Shown one piece after another: positions 16,360 through 26,100 of a DNA stretch of 64,000 bases; positions within the stretch are counted from its first letter, which is position 1; each line of letters begins with the position of its first letter. Below the pieces are notes generated by a model. The model made no database searches, was not told where the DNA came from, and saw only the letters and a list, made by a program, of their open reading frames with translations. The position numbers and the translations under genes were made by a program. Location of the stretch: contig NZ_CP186334.1 of the NCBI RefSeq assembly GCF_049347105.1, positions 62,001-126,000 of the forward strand, written 5' to 3'. This stretch comes from Gaoshiqia hydrogeniformans (lineage in GTDB: Bacteria; Bacteroidota; Bacteroidia; Bacteroidales; Prolixibacteraceae).

Positions 16360-18561
16360 TCACCGGATCAACTTATTAATAAGGCCAACTTTGTTGGAAA
16401 CCCCCGCTTTTGCGAACATGTTTTGAATATGCTTGTTGACCGTCTTCTCTGATATGAAAAGCTTTTTTGCTATTTCTTTATAAGTCTGCCCTTCAACCAT
16501 TAACTTGGCCACTTCCCGTTCCCGGGCAGTCAGTTTAAGCGACTCACAGCTTTCTTCGAAGTTGGACTGGGAAGTAACGGGCAAGCTTCCGGATGAAAAA
16601 TTCTTTAGTTGGTTCAGGTTGGATATGGAAGTATTGAGAATAGCCATTTGCTGTTTGGAAATATTGGATAAAATCGTCTCAATTTTCTGGTCGAGTTCTT
16701 CAAACGAGAAGGGCTTGGAGACAATATCAATGGCACCGTGCTTCAGGCCTTTCATCCTGTCGGTTGCCGTTGATTTCGCGGTGAGGAAAATAATCGGAAC
16801 GTGCTGATAAGCCTCTTGTCCTGAAATTGCCTTTACAAACGAAAACCCATCCATTTTGTCCATCATGATGTCTGAAAGAATCAAATCAGGAATAACCGGC
16901 AAGCCGGCAAGTTTCTGTAGTGCGTCAGCCCCGTTCAAAGTGGCAAACACATTATACTTGTTTCGCAGTTTTTTGGACAAGAACTGGAGCATGGTCTTAT
17001 TGTCTTCAAGCAGTAAGATTGTTCGTTTTGCCGGAGAGTAGGCACTGTCTTCAATCTCAAAATCAGGCATCTGATAGTAAGAGCCGGCAGGTTCATTTAC
17101 AAGCTGTGCAAGATTGTCATCAGTAGCTGGCTCGTGTTTTGCCAAGATAATCAATACTTTTGTCCCTGGTCTTTCTTGCGGGTTACTTTCAATGATAATT
17201 TCACCGCCTAAACTTTCCGTGACTTTCTTCACAATCGGCAGACCAAGCCCCATCCCTTGTAGATTGGTATTTTTATGTCCGATTTGGTAGTAAGGCTCGA
17301 ATACCTTCTGCTGAAAGGCTGGAGATATGCCAATGCCATCATCCTGAACAGAGAAAAATAATTTGCTGTCTTTTGCGCTTAATGAAACCATTATTTCACC
17401 GCCAGTATCGGTGAATTTGATGGCATTTTCAATCACGTTGTTGACGATACGGTTGATTGCATTAGGGGCTGCTTTTATGAGAAGGTTTTTTTCAATCTCA
17501 GCATTAAACTTGATACCCTGTTTTCCGCAGTAATATTCAAACAAAGGCAAGCTGCTTTCCAAAATGGCACTGAAATCCGAAATTTTATTGTGTCGGTAAA
17601 CATCAAATCCTTTGGAAAACCGTTCGACATCAAACAGGTTTATCACATCGGCAGTGAGCTTATCCACTCCGCTCTTGATAATTTCAAGTTCTTCGTCCTG
17701 CCCATGTTTTTGGATATACTCATCAAGATAGTTTTTGACCAATGTGAGCGGTGTTTTTGTTTCATGGACCAGGTTTATGAAGTTGCGGGTTTTTAATCGG
17801 TTGGCTTTCTCCAATTCCTTTGTTCGCTTGGTTACTTCAGCCTGAAGGTTATTGTTCAAAGCCCGCAGCCGCTGCTCGGATTCGATTAACTTTTCGTGGT
17901 CGATCCGAAGCTGTTTTACATTCCGTTTCACCTGCAGGCTAAAGAGCAACAGAAAACCAAAATTTGTGACAGAGGCCTCTACAGCCTGCCCCAGTTCGAG
18001 GACCGCAATAATGGGAAGGCTGACCCACGGGGCAATGCTTAGCAGCAAGACGGTTAGTTCTTGTTTTGACTCCCCACTTTTGAAATTGTTGTACTTATGC
18101 CGGATTGAAATATACAGCGAGATTATTAGCCAGATGCCATACAAAACAGGAAAGATTAGAAGGATTTGTGCAACTCGTAATTCGCCAGACAAGGCAAAAG
18201 CCACAACAAACAAAAGATAGGGCAATAAAAGGAACACATAAGCACCGATGTAGGCGTGGAACTTCAACTTTGTCAAACCAAAAGCTTTGTAGACATAGAA
18301 GGGAAAGTAACAGGGCGTAATAAAGCCAGTTGCGTAGGCAATCGATAGTTGGGAGAAATAAGACCCCGGCAATTTAGGGTCTGGCAGGAGTCCGCCGCTG
18401 ATGTTGTAAAATAACAATAGAAAGATGAGGACCAAGTTTAGTGGCACGGTCCGGTCATCAGGTCTCGCGAGCCAAAATATGACCAGATAGAAGAAGATAA
18501 CAACTTCTATGCTCACAAAGATAAATGTGACCAGGTGCATTTGTGTCCCAAATACCAACAT
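16360..18561 (-). CDS. Membrane hybrid histidine kinase with receiver and LuxR-type HTH
   Basis: A 733-residue single-chain two-component system. Seven predicted membrane helices occupy roughly 8-210, followed by a coiled-coil linker (215-255), HisKA with phospho-acceptor His266 (LVHETKTP), an HATPase with Asn379, DDGIG (407-411) and GMGLG (436-440), a receiver with Asp564 (LSDIMM) and Lys616, and a C-terminal GerE/LuxR helix-turn-helix (about 670-733, LTAREREVAKLM). It should sense a membrane-linked signal and bind DNA itself, so the bound gene would be regulated from the membrane. It follows the GNAT gene by 6 bp. It may control transfer genes, as RteA/RteB do in CTnDOT, but that is inference. 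Confidence 0.88.
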   Translation of the reverse strand: MLVFGTQMHLVTFIFVSIEVVIFFYLVIFWLARPDDRTVPLNLVLIFLLLFYNISGGLLPDPKLPGSYFSQLSIAYATGFITPCYFPFYVYKAFGLTKLKFHAYIGAYVFLLLPYLLFVVAFALSGELRVAQILLIFPVLYGIWLIISLYISIRHKYNNFKSGESKQELTVLLLSIAPWVSLPIIAVLELGQAVEASVTNFGFLLLFSLQVKRNVKQLRIDHEKLIESEQRLRALNNNLQAEVTKRTKELEKANRLKTRNFINLVHETKTPLTLVKNYLDEYIQKHGQDEELEIIKSGVDKLTADVINLFDVERFSKGFDVYRHNKISDFSAILESSLPLFEYYCGKQGIKFNAEIEKNLLIKAAPNAINRIVNNVIENAIKFTDTGGEIMVSLSAKDSKLFFSVQDDGIGISPAFQQKVFEPYYQIGHKNTNLQGMGLGLPIVKKVTESLGGEIIIESNPQERPGTKVLIILAKHEPATDDNLAQLVNEPAGSYYQMPDFEIEDSAYSPAKRTILLLEDNKTMLQFLSKKLRNKYNVFATLNGADALQKLAGLPVIPDLILSDIMMDKMDGFSFVKAISGQEAYQHVPIIFLTAKSTATDRMKGLKHGAIDIVSKPFSFEELDQKIETILSNISKQQMAILNTSISNLNQLKNFSSGSLPVTSQSNFEESCESLKLTAREREVAKLMVEGQTYKEIAKKLFISEKTVNKHIQNMFAKAGVSNKVGLINKLIR

Positions 18562-18567
18562 CGGAGG

Positions 18568-19146
18568 TCATTTTTTTAGTTCCCTTTTCAGAAAGTAAAG
18601 ACGGTAGCTTAGATCTTGCTCGCTATAAACCTCAAAGCCAAATTTGCTGTACCAAGGAAGGTTTCGAACGGTAGAAGTCTCCAGGTAGATCGGCCGATTA
18701 TTTTTGCTGCTGTGGTCGATAATTGCTTGGAGCATGGCGCTACCCAGCCCGTTATTTTGGTCTGCGAGGCCAACGCCAATGAACCATAAGTAGGTCATCG
18801 CCTCTTTGGGCTGAATTTTCTTAATTAGTGCTTCCCGGTCAAGCGCCTTCTTTATATTTTTGACCCCAACGCACTTCATGATTAGTTTAACATCTAACAA
18901 GATTGATTTGAGGCTGGTTTTCTTCTTATCGGGGTACACGATAAGGGCACAGGCTTTATTATCTTCAGAAATGAACACCTCGCCAAATAAAGAACATACC
19001 TCGAAGGAATAATCCATTAAAGCCCGGATTCGCTGAATCCGTTTTTTATCCTGGGTCACGATATAATTAACACTTTGGTTGGATTCAAAGGATTGGGTAA
19101 GAATATCAATGATGAAATTCTTATCTTCTTGAGTAGCCCGTCTCAT
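18568..19146 (-). CDS. GNAT-family N-acetyltransferase
   Basis: The likely start MRRATQEDKNFI at 19146 gives 192 residues. It has the GNAT fold: RxATxxD opening, a beta-hairpin FISEDNKACALIVY, and the acetyl-CoA loop GLGSAMLQAIIDH in a typical V-x-x-x-x-Q/R-x-x-G-x-G/A context (LADQNNGLGS), followed by YLETS and WYSKFGFEVY. Substrate unknown. It lies 6 bp upstream of the hybrid sensor gene, on the same strand, so probably co-transcribed. A longer TTG/ATG start at 19191 is possible but the extra 15 residues do not look conserved. Confidence 0.85.
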   Translation of the reverse strand: MRRATQEDKNFIIDILTQSFESNQSVNYIVTQDKKRIQRIRALMDYSFEVCSLFGEVFISEDNKACALIVYPDKKKTSLKSILLDVKLIMKCVGVKNIKKALDREALIKKIQPKEAMTYLWFIGVGLADQNNGLGSAMLQAIIDHSSKNNRPIYLETSTVRNLPWYSKFGFEVYSEQDLSYRLYFLKRELKK

Positions 19147-19228
19147 AGTACAAAATTTTTGAAGTGAACAATCAAAAAACTTCAGCGACAATATGTCGAA
19201 TAAATTACTCGGAAGATGCTATTCAAAA

Positions 19229-19241
19229 CCTAATCATTAGG
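19229..19241. promoter_or_regulatory. 13-bp palindrome upstream of the GNAT-sensor operon
   Basis: CCTAAT-C-ATTAGG is a perfect dyad about 80 bp upstream of the GNAT start. It could be an operator for the operon. The rest of 19147-19346 shows no gene. Confidence 0.3.
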
Positions 19242-19346
19242 AACAAGTAAAAAATCATAATTGTTTTAAATCATTGGAAAGGTTTAATAGATTTGTATCA
19301 ATTTTTTCTGGAATCAGGGTTTAATGGATTCTATTGGGGGGTCGAT

Positions 19347-19742
19347 TCAGGTAAAGGAATCCCACATCCCGAGGTAATAGCAAAAATCCGAAAAAATACA
19401 GGAATGCCTAAACCTCTTTATTGTTGGGTGAAGTAGTTTCCCATCCGCATACTTTATATAATTCACAAGAGAAGAAGTACTCGAAGGATAAAAGCGATTT
19501 CCCTGATCTTTGTCCTGGCTGGTTTGTGATGTTATGCTCTTTTGGGCATGTTCTCCGAGCAGTTGCTCTTTATTTTGTTTTTTGTGATAGTCTTCCGGTT
19601 TTATCCGGTATTCATCAAGCAACTCTTTGCCGGATTCATAACCGTTTTTGACAATATCTCCAATTACGTTTGCCATTTCTGAAACGGCGTTTATAGGTAC
19701 TTTGAAGAAACTGAGTTGGGTGAGATTTTTGCTCTGCCGCAT
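19347..19742 (-). pseudogene. Degraded gene fragment of a conjugative-element protein
   Basis: An open frame of 131 codons whose coding pattern (ISEMANVIGD-like helix, KELLDEYRIKPEDYHKKQN) continues upstream without a start codon to about 19882, where an in-frame TGA breaks it. The C-terminal 40 residues look non-coding. No family recognised. Frame extension beyond the first Met, no promoter, and decay on both sides argue for a remnant rather than a gene. Confidence 0.4.
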
Positions 19743-20257
19743 GAAATTGGCAAATAAATTTTCCAGGGCATTACCGTGCCTGTTGCTTTGCAGAAAATTG
19801 GGATTGGTTTTATTTTGGGGCGATACAGTTTTGGGAGTCCCGTTCTTTTTCAGTTCTCCTGTTGCTGTTTTTACAACCTGGCTGGGTCAATTTCTCAATA
19901 AAGAATACGAGTTTACATCTGGTTATTGTCCGGATAATGGCTGTCTTTCCATCTCATCCGTAAAGTGGTTGGCGTTTTGTTGCTGAAGATGATGTTCAGC
20001 TAAAGGGATGAATCGGTTGTGTACTGGTGGCAGGAAAATCCTTATGGACAACACTTCTGAGGTAAAACGTTCTTTCAGTACGAAATCGGGTTGGCCCGAC
20101 CGAGCTGATCAGGTTTAGGGAAAGGATAGGAGAATAAGGGGTAGGAAAGCTGTTGAAGCTATTTATTTGCCTGTTCAGCAGAAAAGAAGTTGAAGAAAAA
20201 GAAGTTTGTAATGACACCACGGTATAGGAAAAGAATATCACCTATCCGACTGGCATT
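19743..20257. other. Non-coding or decayed stretch
   Basis: Apart from the upstream extension of the fragment above (to about 19882), I find no gene here. The 81-codon minus frame at 19996-20241 is low in conserved features and likely spurious. Confidence 0.4.
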
Positions 20258-20748
20258 TGTACAAGAGCACATTTCATATTCCCAAAATGGATTGCCTCTC
20301 GCAGGAGAACATTATCCGCATGAAGCTGGATGGTGTTGACGGCAAACGTCAATTGAAATTTGATCTTGAAAATCGTAAGCTTTCCGTCTTTCATTGGGTG
20401 AAAATCAAGAAATCACAAAGCAACTGGAGAGCCTGAAGCTTGGTGCGACTCCTGTTGAAACTGAGACCATCGATGATTTTGGGTATCATACGGAGAGCAT
20501 GGGTAGTCAGACTAAATTATTGTGGGAAGTTTGCTTATCAAATTCGACTTTTTTTGTTGAGATTACCCCATGCTATATGTTCCCCAGCTGCCATGATCGG
20601 CGCCAGCAACTTTTTTGAACTGGCCGTAGCCAATGCTTTGTTTGGACTACAATCGCTTGCTGCTTTGGTAACCGTTGTTGCTGTTTTAGTTGAGTACCGG
20701 TCATGTTGTCGTTGGTGGCCACGACTAATAGGTGGAGATATTAGCTAG
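20258..20748 (+). pseudogene. Broken cation-diffusion-facilitator gene, paralogue of the gene at 36746
   Basis: Conceptual translation from about 20284 gives PKMDCLSQENIIRMKLDGV then LKFDLENRKLSVFH. This closely parallels SKMDCPSEENMVRMKLDGL and LEFDIENRNLTVYH of the intact gene at 36746. A frameshift near 20397 moves the match to another frame (ITKQLESLKLGATPVET, then SQTKLLWEV), and later parts of the membrane region are scrambled (ELAVANALFGLQSLAAL). At least two frameshifts, and the last membrane helices are lost. It lies at the left border of the metal island, suggesting an older copy of the same cargo. Confidence 0.75.
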
Positions 20749-20902
20749 TGCAGGTGATTCAACATCCGATTAAGACTCTGTAGGGACATGGATTTTTAAT
20801 AAAAATATCCACGGGCCCGTTTGATTCGAATAGTTCAGTTTCTTATATATCAGAAACAACAATCTAAAGGTATGGACAACGCTGACTGAACTGTCTCAGC
20901 CG

Positions 20903-21304
20903 TCAACGAACAAGCACAGGACAAGCTTCATTTGGAGTTTTTAACGCTCCTGTTTCGTCCTTGCAGTTTTTCTTTCCGTTTAACAACTGTTTTTGAACGG
21001 CTTTAAGTTCCTGAATTTTTTGATCAATCAGTAAAACTTTCTCATCAATCTTATGCGAAACGTTTTTACAAGTTGCTTCGTTGACATCAATCATATCAAG
21101 CAGTTCGGACACTTCATTCAGTGTGAACCCAAAACTTTTTAATTGTTTTATGGATAACAATCGTTTCAAAGTTTCTTTTGAATATTCTTTGTAGTTGTTA
21201 AACTTACTTTCCTTTTTGCCAATAGTTATCAGCCCCTGCTTTTCGTAAAAGCGTATAGTATCTCTTGATAGCCCACAAGCCTCTGATAGTTTGCCTATTA
21301 ACAT
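20903..21304 (-). CDS. MerR-family metal-responsive regulator
   Basis: With the start at 21304 (MLIGKLSEACGLSRDTIRFYEKQGLI) the protein has 133 residues: an N-terminal winged helix (1-70), a dimerisation coiled coil (75-115) and a C-terminal loop. Cysteines occur in EATCKNV at the domain junction and as C-x13-C in the tail (KKNCKDE to NEACPVL), the layout of metal-sensing MerR/ZntR/PbrR proteins, whose spacing is often C-x8-C. It likely senses a thiophilic or divalent metal. Divergent from the gene at 21431, across a perfect MerR-type dyad. The 28-codon extension upstream would overlap the operator and is not the start. Confidence 0.85.
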   Translation of the reverse strand: MLIGKLSEACGLSRDTIRFYEKQGLITIGKKESKFNNYKEYSKETLKRLLSIKQLKSFGFTLNEVSELLDMIDVNEATCKNVSHKIDEKVLLIDQKIQELKAVQKQLLNGKKNCKDETGALKTPNEACPVLVR

Positions 21305-21331
21305 CGTTATGATTTTTTTTTGATTTTTTAC

Positions 21332-21365
21332 TTGACCGTGGACTATACTCCACGGTTTATCTTTG
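21332..21365 (+). promoter_or_regulatory. MerR-type promoter-operator with stretched spacer
   Basis: A TTG (-33 element, 21332-21334) and TATCTTTG (-7 element, 21358-21365) are 23 bp apart, compared with 19-20 elsewhere in this window. The dyad ACCGTGGA-CTATAC-TCCACGGT (21335-21356) fills the spacer exactly. MerR activators work by twisting over-long spacers, so this is the expected architecture and should drive the plus-strand gene at 21431 while repressing or tuning the regulator gene. Confidence 0.85.
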
Positions 21366-21430
21366 CAAATATAAAACACAAAATACAATAGGCAATTATA
21401 TGTAATCTATTAAGAATTTCAACAGTAACA

Positions 21431-21856
21431 TTGGTATTCTCAATGTTAACAGCTTGTAGTTATGCACAAAATCAATATTCAACATCATCAAAAAAGAAAA
21501 TAATGGATAAGCAGAAAGAAACAATTTGCAGTAATGGCTGCACTGTAAAAAGCAAACCAGTACAAATGTCTTGCAAATTGACAACACCCGAACTCCGGGA
21601 AAGAAAGGAAACGGTTATTGCAAGTTTAAAACGACAAATCATTGACAAAAAGGAACTCAAAAACGGTTATGCATTTAAGTTTTCGGGTACAGACAAAATC
21701 TTGGACGAGCTCATAGAGTTTATTAAAACCGAAAGAGCATGTTGCGATTTTTTTACCTTTACTATTTCTATTAGTGGCGACAACACCGAAGCTTGGCTGG
21801 AACTGACAGGTGCAGACGGAGTGAAAGAGTTTATCACGGCAGAACTTGGATTTTAA
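21431..21856 (+). CDS. MerR-controlled small Cys-rich protein, exact function unknown
   Basis: The frame includes a signal-like stretch ending LTACSYAQ, which would make it a lipoprotein or exported form, and an internal start MDKQKETICSNG at 21503. The core (residues about 45-141) contains ERACCDFFTFTISI and WLELTGADGVKEF. I recall this pattern (ERxCCPFxTF, LxLTGPxGxxEF) in small proteins beside MerR and mercury or arsenic genes. The CC pair may bind metal. The start is uncertain: TTG 21431, ATG 21443 or ATG 21503; a TSS near 21371 permits all. It is the only gene directly under the MerR promoter. Confidence 0.6.
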   Translation: MVFSMLTACSYAQNQYSTSSKKKIMDKQKETICSNGCTVKSKPVQMSCKLTTPELRERKETVIASLKRQIIDKKELKNGYAFKFSGTDKILDELIEFIKTERACCDFFTFTISISGDNTEAWLELTGADGVKEFITAELGF

Positions 21857-21993
21857 TGCACCCGATAGCCATTTTTCAAGCGTCAACCGGTTAGCAACCA
21901 GCCTAATGACCTTGTTTGCTTTTTCTTTGTTTGGTAAAGTCAACACCGACCCGAAATTGCCGGATTACTGAACTCTGGACTGCCACTATTTTT

Positions 21994-22014
21994 CAGCCTG
22001 GATTTCCCAGGCTG
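21994..22014. terminator. Hairpin after the MerR target gene
   Basis: CAGCCTGG (21994-22001), a 5-nt loop and CCAGGCTG (22007-22014) make a perfect 8-bp stem. No T-run follows on the plus strand (one of five T precedes it), so termination is only likely. The remaining 21857-22107 appears non-coding. Confidence 0.45.
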
Positions 22015-22107
22015 TATACAATGTGGCTCTAAAGTAGTCGAGGAAAATGTCTTTTGTTGTGAATATGGTTGTGAAAGGAGTTTGTTCCAATTGCGACAAA
22101 TAAACTC

Positions 22108-22143
22108 TGCAACTTGGTTGCAGAAATATTTTTTCTATCTTTG
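22108..22143 (+). promoter_or_regulatory. Promoter of the czc operon with Fur-family-like operator
   Basis: TTG (22114-22116), 19 bp, TATCTTTG (22136-22143) is an exact Bacteroidota promoter. The 15-bp dyad TGCAACT-T-GGTTGCA (22108-22122) overlaps the -33 element. The same half-sites in the same 7-1-7 form occur at 35273-35287. A repressor bound here would block polymerase. The Fur-family protein encoded at 34856 is the natural candidate. Confidence 0.75.
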
Positions 22144-22181
22144 TCATTATTTTATTAATTGATTTTTAATATCATAGTCGG

Positions 22182-22580
22182 TTGATTTTTAAAGGACAAC
22201 ATATAGAAAGATTTTTTACCTTTTTGGCAGGGCTGATTATTTTGGCCCATACTGTTGTGCCGCACCATCACCATTTAGAGATTACACACTCATCAGAAGA
22301 GGAAGCAGCCTGTGAAACTCCTGTTCAGGGGCAAAATTCGGAAAAACCAGACACGCATTGTCATGCATTTAATATTCTGGTGTCTGAAAAGACAAGCACT
22401 ACATCATTAAATCAGTCTTTATCTGACCATTTCAATTTCTTCCCGGCTGGAATTATTGTTCAAAGTGAAATTCCACCTGTAAAAGACATTACCACAACTA
22501 TCTTTGGCAATCATGCCATTTTCATAAAACAATTCTTCTATACCGCTCACTCACTCCGGGCGCCTCCTGCAATTGCTTAA
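22182..22580 (+). CDS. Small His-rich exported protein heading the czc operon
   Basis: A 132-residue protein with an N-terminal hydrophobic signal or anchor (FFTFLAGLIILAHTVV) followed at once by PHHHHLEITH and later CHAF; metal binding in the periplasm is likely. The frame has a stop at 22167, so TTG at 22182 is the only plausible start. Such short His-rich genes often precede CzcA-type genes in Bacteroidota. It begins about 39 bp after the -7 element of a strong promoter. Probably a metal buffer or sensor for the pump; no enzyme motif. Confidence 0.6.
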   Translation: MIFKGQHIERFFTFLAGLIILAHTVVPHHHHLEITHSSEEEAACETPVQGQNSEKPDTHCHAFNILVSEKTSTTSLNQSLSDHFNFFPAGIIVQSEIPPVKDITTTIFGNHAIFIKQFFYTAHSLRAPPAIA

Positions 22581-22643
22581 CTTTTGTTTGAATTAACAGA
22601 CCGGTAAAACAGCCGGCCTATATGTTTACTTAATCTTTTTGAT

Positions 22644-23114
22644 ATGAAAAAGAAGAAGTTAAGCAAGCAACAATTACGGGAAAAACAAAAAATCGAGAAT
22701 AAAAAGTTTAATCGAACACTTATTGTCAGTTTCAGTTTACTGATGATCGCAACAATTTCTGTCCTAATTTTTTATACCTACAAGTGCGATACCCGGTTTC
22801 TGTATCACAAATGGGCGTGGTATGACAATGAAGTTCCCGGCGAATGGGCTTGCATGAACGGCGACAACTTACAGTTACATAAATCTTCAAAAGTCATATA
22901 TAAAAACAAGGTGTATTATTTCTGCAGCGAGAAATGTTTTAACCACCTTACAGAGTACTTTATGGAAGTTGCGATGGTGCCCGATGCTTTTTCGGGCGAT
23001 TCAATTAACAAAGCTGATGCCTTAATCGGGTTAAAAGAAAAAGGAAAACCGGAATTGGTTTATTTTAAAAATCAAGAAACGATGAACAAATACTATGACC
23101 AAAGAAATAAATAG
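22644..23114 (+). CDS. Membrane-anchored TRASH/YHS-like metal-binding protein
   Basis: A 156-residue protein: Lys-rich N-terminus, one membrane helix (about 27-46), then a domain with CMNGDNLQLHKSSKV and VYYFCSEKC, followed by an LTE helix. The C-x20-ish-C-x3-C spacing with the aromatic-rich FCSEKC box matches the TRASH/YHS metal-binding fold found in metal sensors and chaperones. The domain would lie outside the cytoplasm. It lies 28 bp upstream of czcA in the same operon, so it probably hands metal to the pump. Confidence 0.65.
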   Translation: MKKKKLSKQQLREKQKIENKKFNRTLIVSFSLLMIATISVLIFYTYKCDTRFLYHKWAWYDNEVPGEWACMNGDNLQLHKSSKVIYKNKVYYFCSEKCFNHLTEYFMEVAMVPDAFSGDSINKADALIGLKEKGKPELVYFKNQETMNKYYDQRNK

Positions 23115-23141
23115 AGTTTTAACAAATAAAATCAATAGGAA

Positions 23142-26100
23142 ATGATAAACAGAATCATAGCATTTTCAATAAAAAACAAATTTATTGTAGGGCTGCTCAC
23201 GCTGGCTCTCATTGGAGTGGGAATATACTCCATGTCCACGGTAAATCTCGGTTCGGTGCCTGATATCACCAATAACCAGGTGCAGGTGATTACCGTATCC
23301 GAGAACCTTTCCACAGAAGACATAGAGCAATTTGTGACTTACCCTGTGGAGCTGGCCATGGCAAATTTGCCGGGGGTAACAGAAATAAGATCTATATCGA
23401 GGTTTGGCCTTTCGGTGGTAACTATTGTATTTGAGGACAAAATGGAAACTTACCTGCCCCGGCAACTGGTTTCGGAAAAACTCAGTGAAGTAAAAGAGCA
23501 AATTCCTGAAAAATTTGGTTCCCCTTCAATGGGACCAATTACCACAGGCCTGGGAGAGATTTATCAATATACCATCAAACCTATGTCCGGTTACGACACC
23601 GTTTATTCTGCAACTGAACTCCGAACCATTCAGGACTGGATTGTAAAACGGCAAATGGCAATGGTCGACGGTGTGATAGAAGTGAATGCCTTTGGTGGGA
23701 AAGTTAAACAGTATGAAATAGCCATCAACCCTGAAAAACTCAATGCCATAGATGTTTCTATTTCAGAAGTATTTGAAGCATTAGAACGCAATAATGTGAA
23801 TACTGGGGGCGCCTATATCGAAAAAAATAACATGGCCAACTTTATCCGGGGCGAAGGCCTGGTGCGTTCGCTGGATGATATCCGTAACATCGTCATCCGA
23901 AATGAAGATGGTATTCCAATCCTGATTAGGGACGTAGCAGAAAAGGTTCACTTTGGGAGCCAGGTAAGGTACGGGGCTTTCACACAGGATGGGCAAGAAG
24001 CAGTTGGGGGAATGGTGCTTATGCTCCGTGGAGAAAACCCGAATGCTGTGATCAAGAATGTAAAGGAAAGGATGAAAGAAGTCCAGAAATCATTGCCCGA
24101 GGGGCTGGAAATTAAACCCTTTCTGGATAGAAGCGAACTTATTGCCAGAACCACTGATACTGTTAAGAAAAACCTGCTGGAAGGGGCTTTGATTGTAATA
24201 TTTGCGCTGGTGATATTGCTGGGTAGCCTGCGGGGCGGTATTGTTACTGCCACTACGATTCCCCTGTCGCTTCTTTTTGCTTTTATTTTGATGAAACATT
24301 TCAATGTTTGGGCCAACCTGATGAGCCTGGGAGCCATTGATTTTGGAATCATCATAGATGGCGCGGTAATTATTATTGAAGGAACGGTGTATGAAATACA
24401 GAAACGTATAAAAGCGGGTAAGCACCTCTTTAACCAGAAAGCAATGGACGAGGTGGCTTATGATTCAGGAAGCACCATGATGAGTTCTGCTTTTTTCGGA
24501 CAAATCATTATTCTTATTGTTTTTGCGCCCATACTTTTTCTAACCGGCGTGGAAGGAAAAATGTTTCAGCCAATGGCATACACCTTCGGGTTTGCAATGA
24601 TTGGCGCCATTCTTCTTTGTCTCACTTACGTGCCTATGATGTCGGCCTTGTTTATGAAGCCGATCCAAAACAAAAAGAACTGGTTTGGAAATTTTGAACG
24701 GAAACTGGAAGCGTTCAGTGAGAAAATTATTGGTGCAATTCATCGGGTGTACCTTCCGTTTTTAAGATTTGCTTTACGCTTTAAAGCTCTTGTTATTATA
24801 ACATCCATTGTGATATTGAGCGTTGCTGTATATACTTTTTCCCGGATGGGAGGTGAATTTGTTCCCCAGTTGGATGAGGGAGATATTGCCATGCAGGCGT
24901 TGATTCGTCCTGGTAGCGGACTTGATGAAGCGATAGATGTTTCCATCACGATTGAGAATCTTTTAAAGGAAAATTTTCCTGAAGTAAAAACAGCCCTGGC
25001 CCGTATTGGGGTGGCCGATATTCCAACAGACCCCATGCCCATGGATATTGCTGATATCTTCATTGTTCTGGAAAAGGACATGGATAAATGGACAAGTGCA
25101 GAATCTACACAGGAACTAATTGGCAAAATTAAAGAACTTTTGGAAGAGCGGTTAACCGGTGTAAACCTTGTTTTTAGCCAGCCGGTCGAACTTCGTTTCA
25201 ACGAATTACTTACAGGAGTCCGTGAGGATGTCGCCGTAAAATTGTTTGGCGAAGACCTTGATATACTTGCCGAGAAATCGGAGCAAATGGCCGAAATCAT
25301 TCAAACCATTCCGGGAGTAGGTGATGTGAGCCCTGAACGCACATCGGGGTTGCCGCAAATGACTGTCCGCTATAACCGCGAAAAAATTGCTCAATACGGA
25401 TTGGATATTCGAAAAGCGAATGAATATGTTAGCACTGCTTTTGCCGGAGGAGTAGCAGGAGCGATCTTCGAAGGCGAAAAACGTTTTGACATGGTAATCC
25501 GTTTCGATGAATCCCACCGGAAGAGTATCGACGACCTCCGGCAGCTTTTTATTGATTTACCCAATGGTACACAGGTGCCGATTAAAGAAATAGCCGATAT
25601 CGACTATGTCCCTGGCCCAATGCAGATTTCACGTGAAAATACCTACCGCAGAACCTATGTAGGAATTAACACCAGGGGACGCGATGTTGAATCGGTAGTT
25701 ACCGATATTCAGGAAAAACTGGATGCAGAATTGGACTTGCCACCAGGTTATTATATTACGTATGGTGGAGAATTTGAAAACCTGCAAAGGGCAAAAAGCA
25801 GATTGATGATTGTAGTACCCATTGCACTTTTCCTGATCTTCGTATTGTTGTATTTTGCGCTAAAGTCATTTTCTCAATCCATTATGATATACATGGCAAT
25901 TCCACTGGCAGCCATTGGAGGTGTGTTTGCCTTGTGGATGCGGGATATGCCTTTTAGTATTTCGGCCGGTGTTGGGTTTATTGTACTTTTTGGAGTTGCA
26001 GTACTCAATGGCCTGGTTTTAATCAACCGGTTTAATTCGCTTAAGATGGAAGGTGTTTCAGACATCAGAGAGCGTATTTTAACCGGTACAAAGGAAAGAA

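Noticed and set aside
19996..20241. 81-codon minus-strand frame
   Set aside because: No conserved features, surrounded by decayed genes; the sequence is better explained as remnant DNA.
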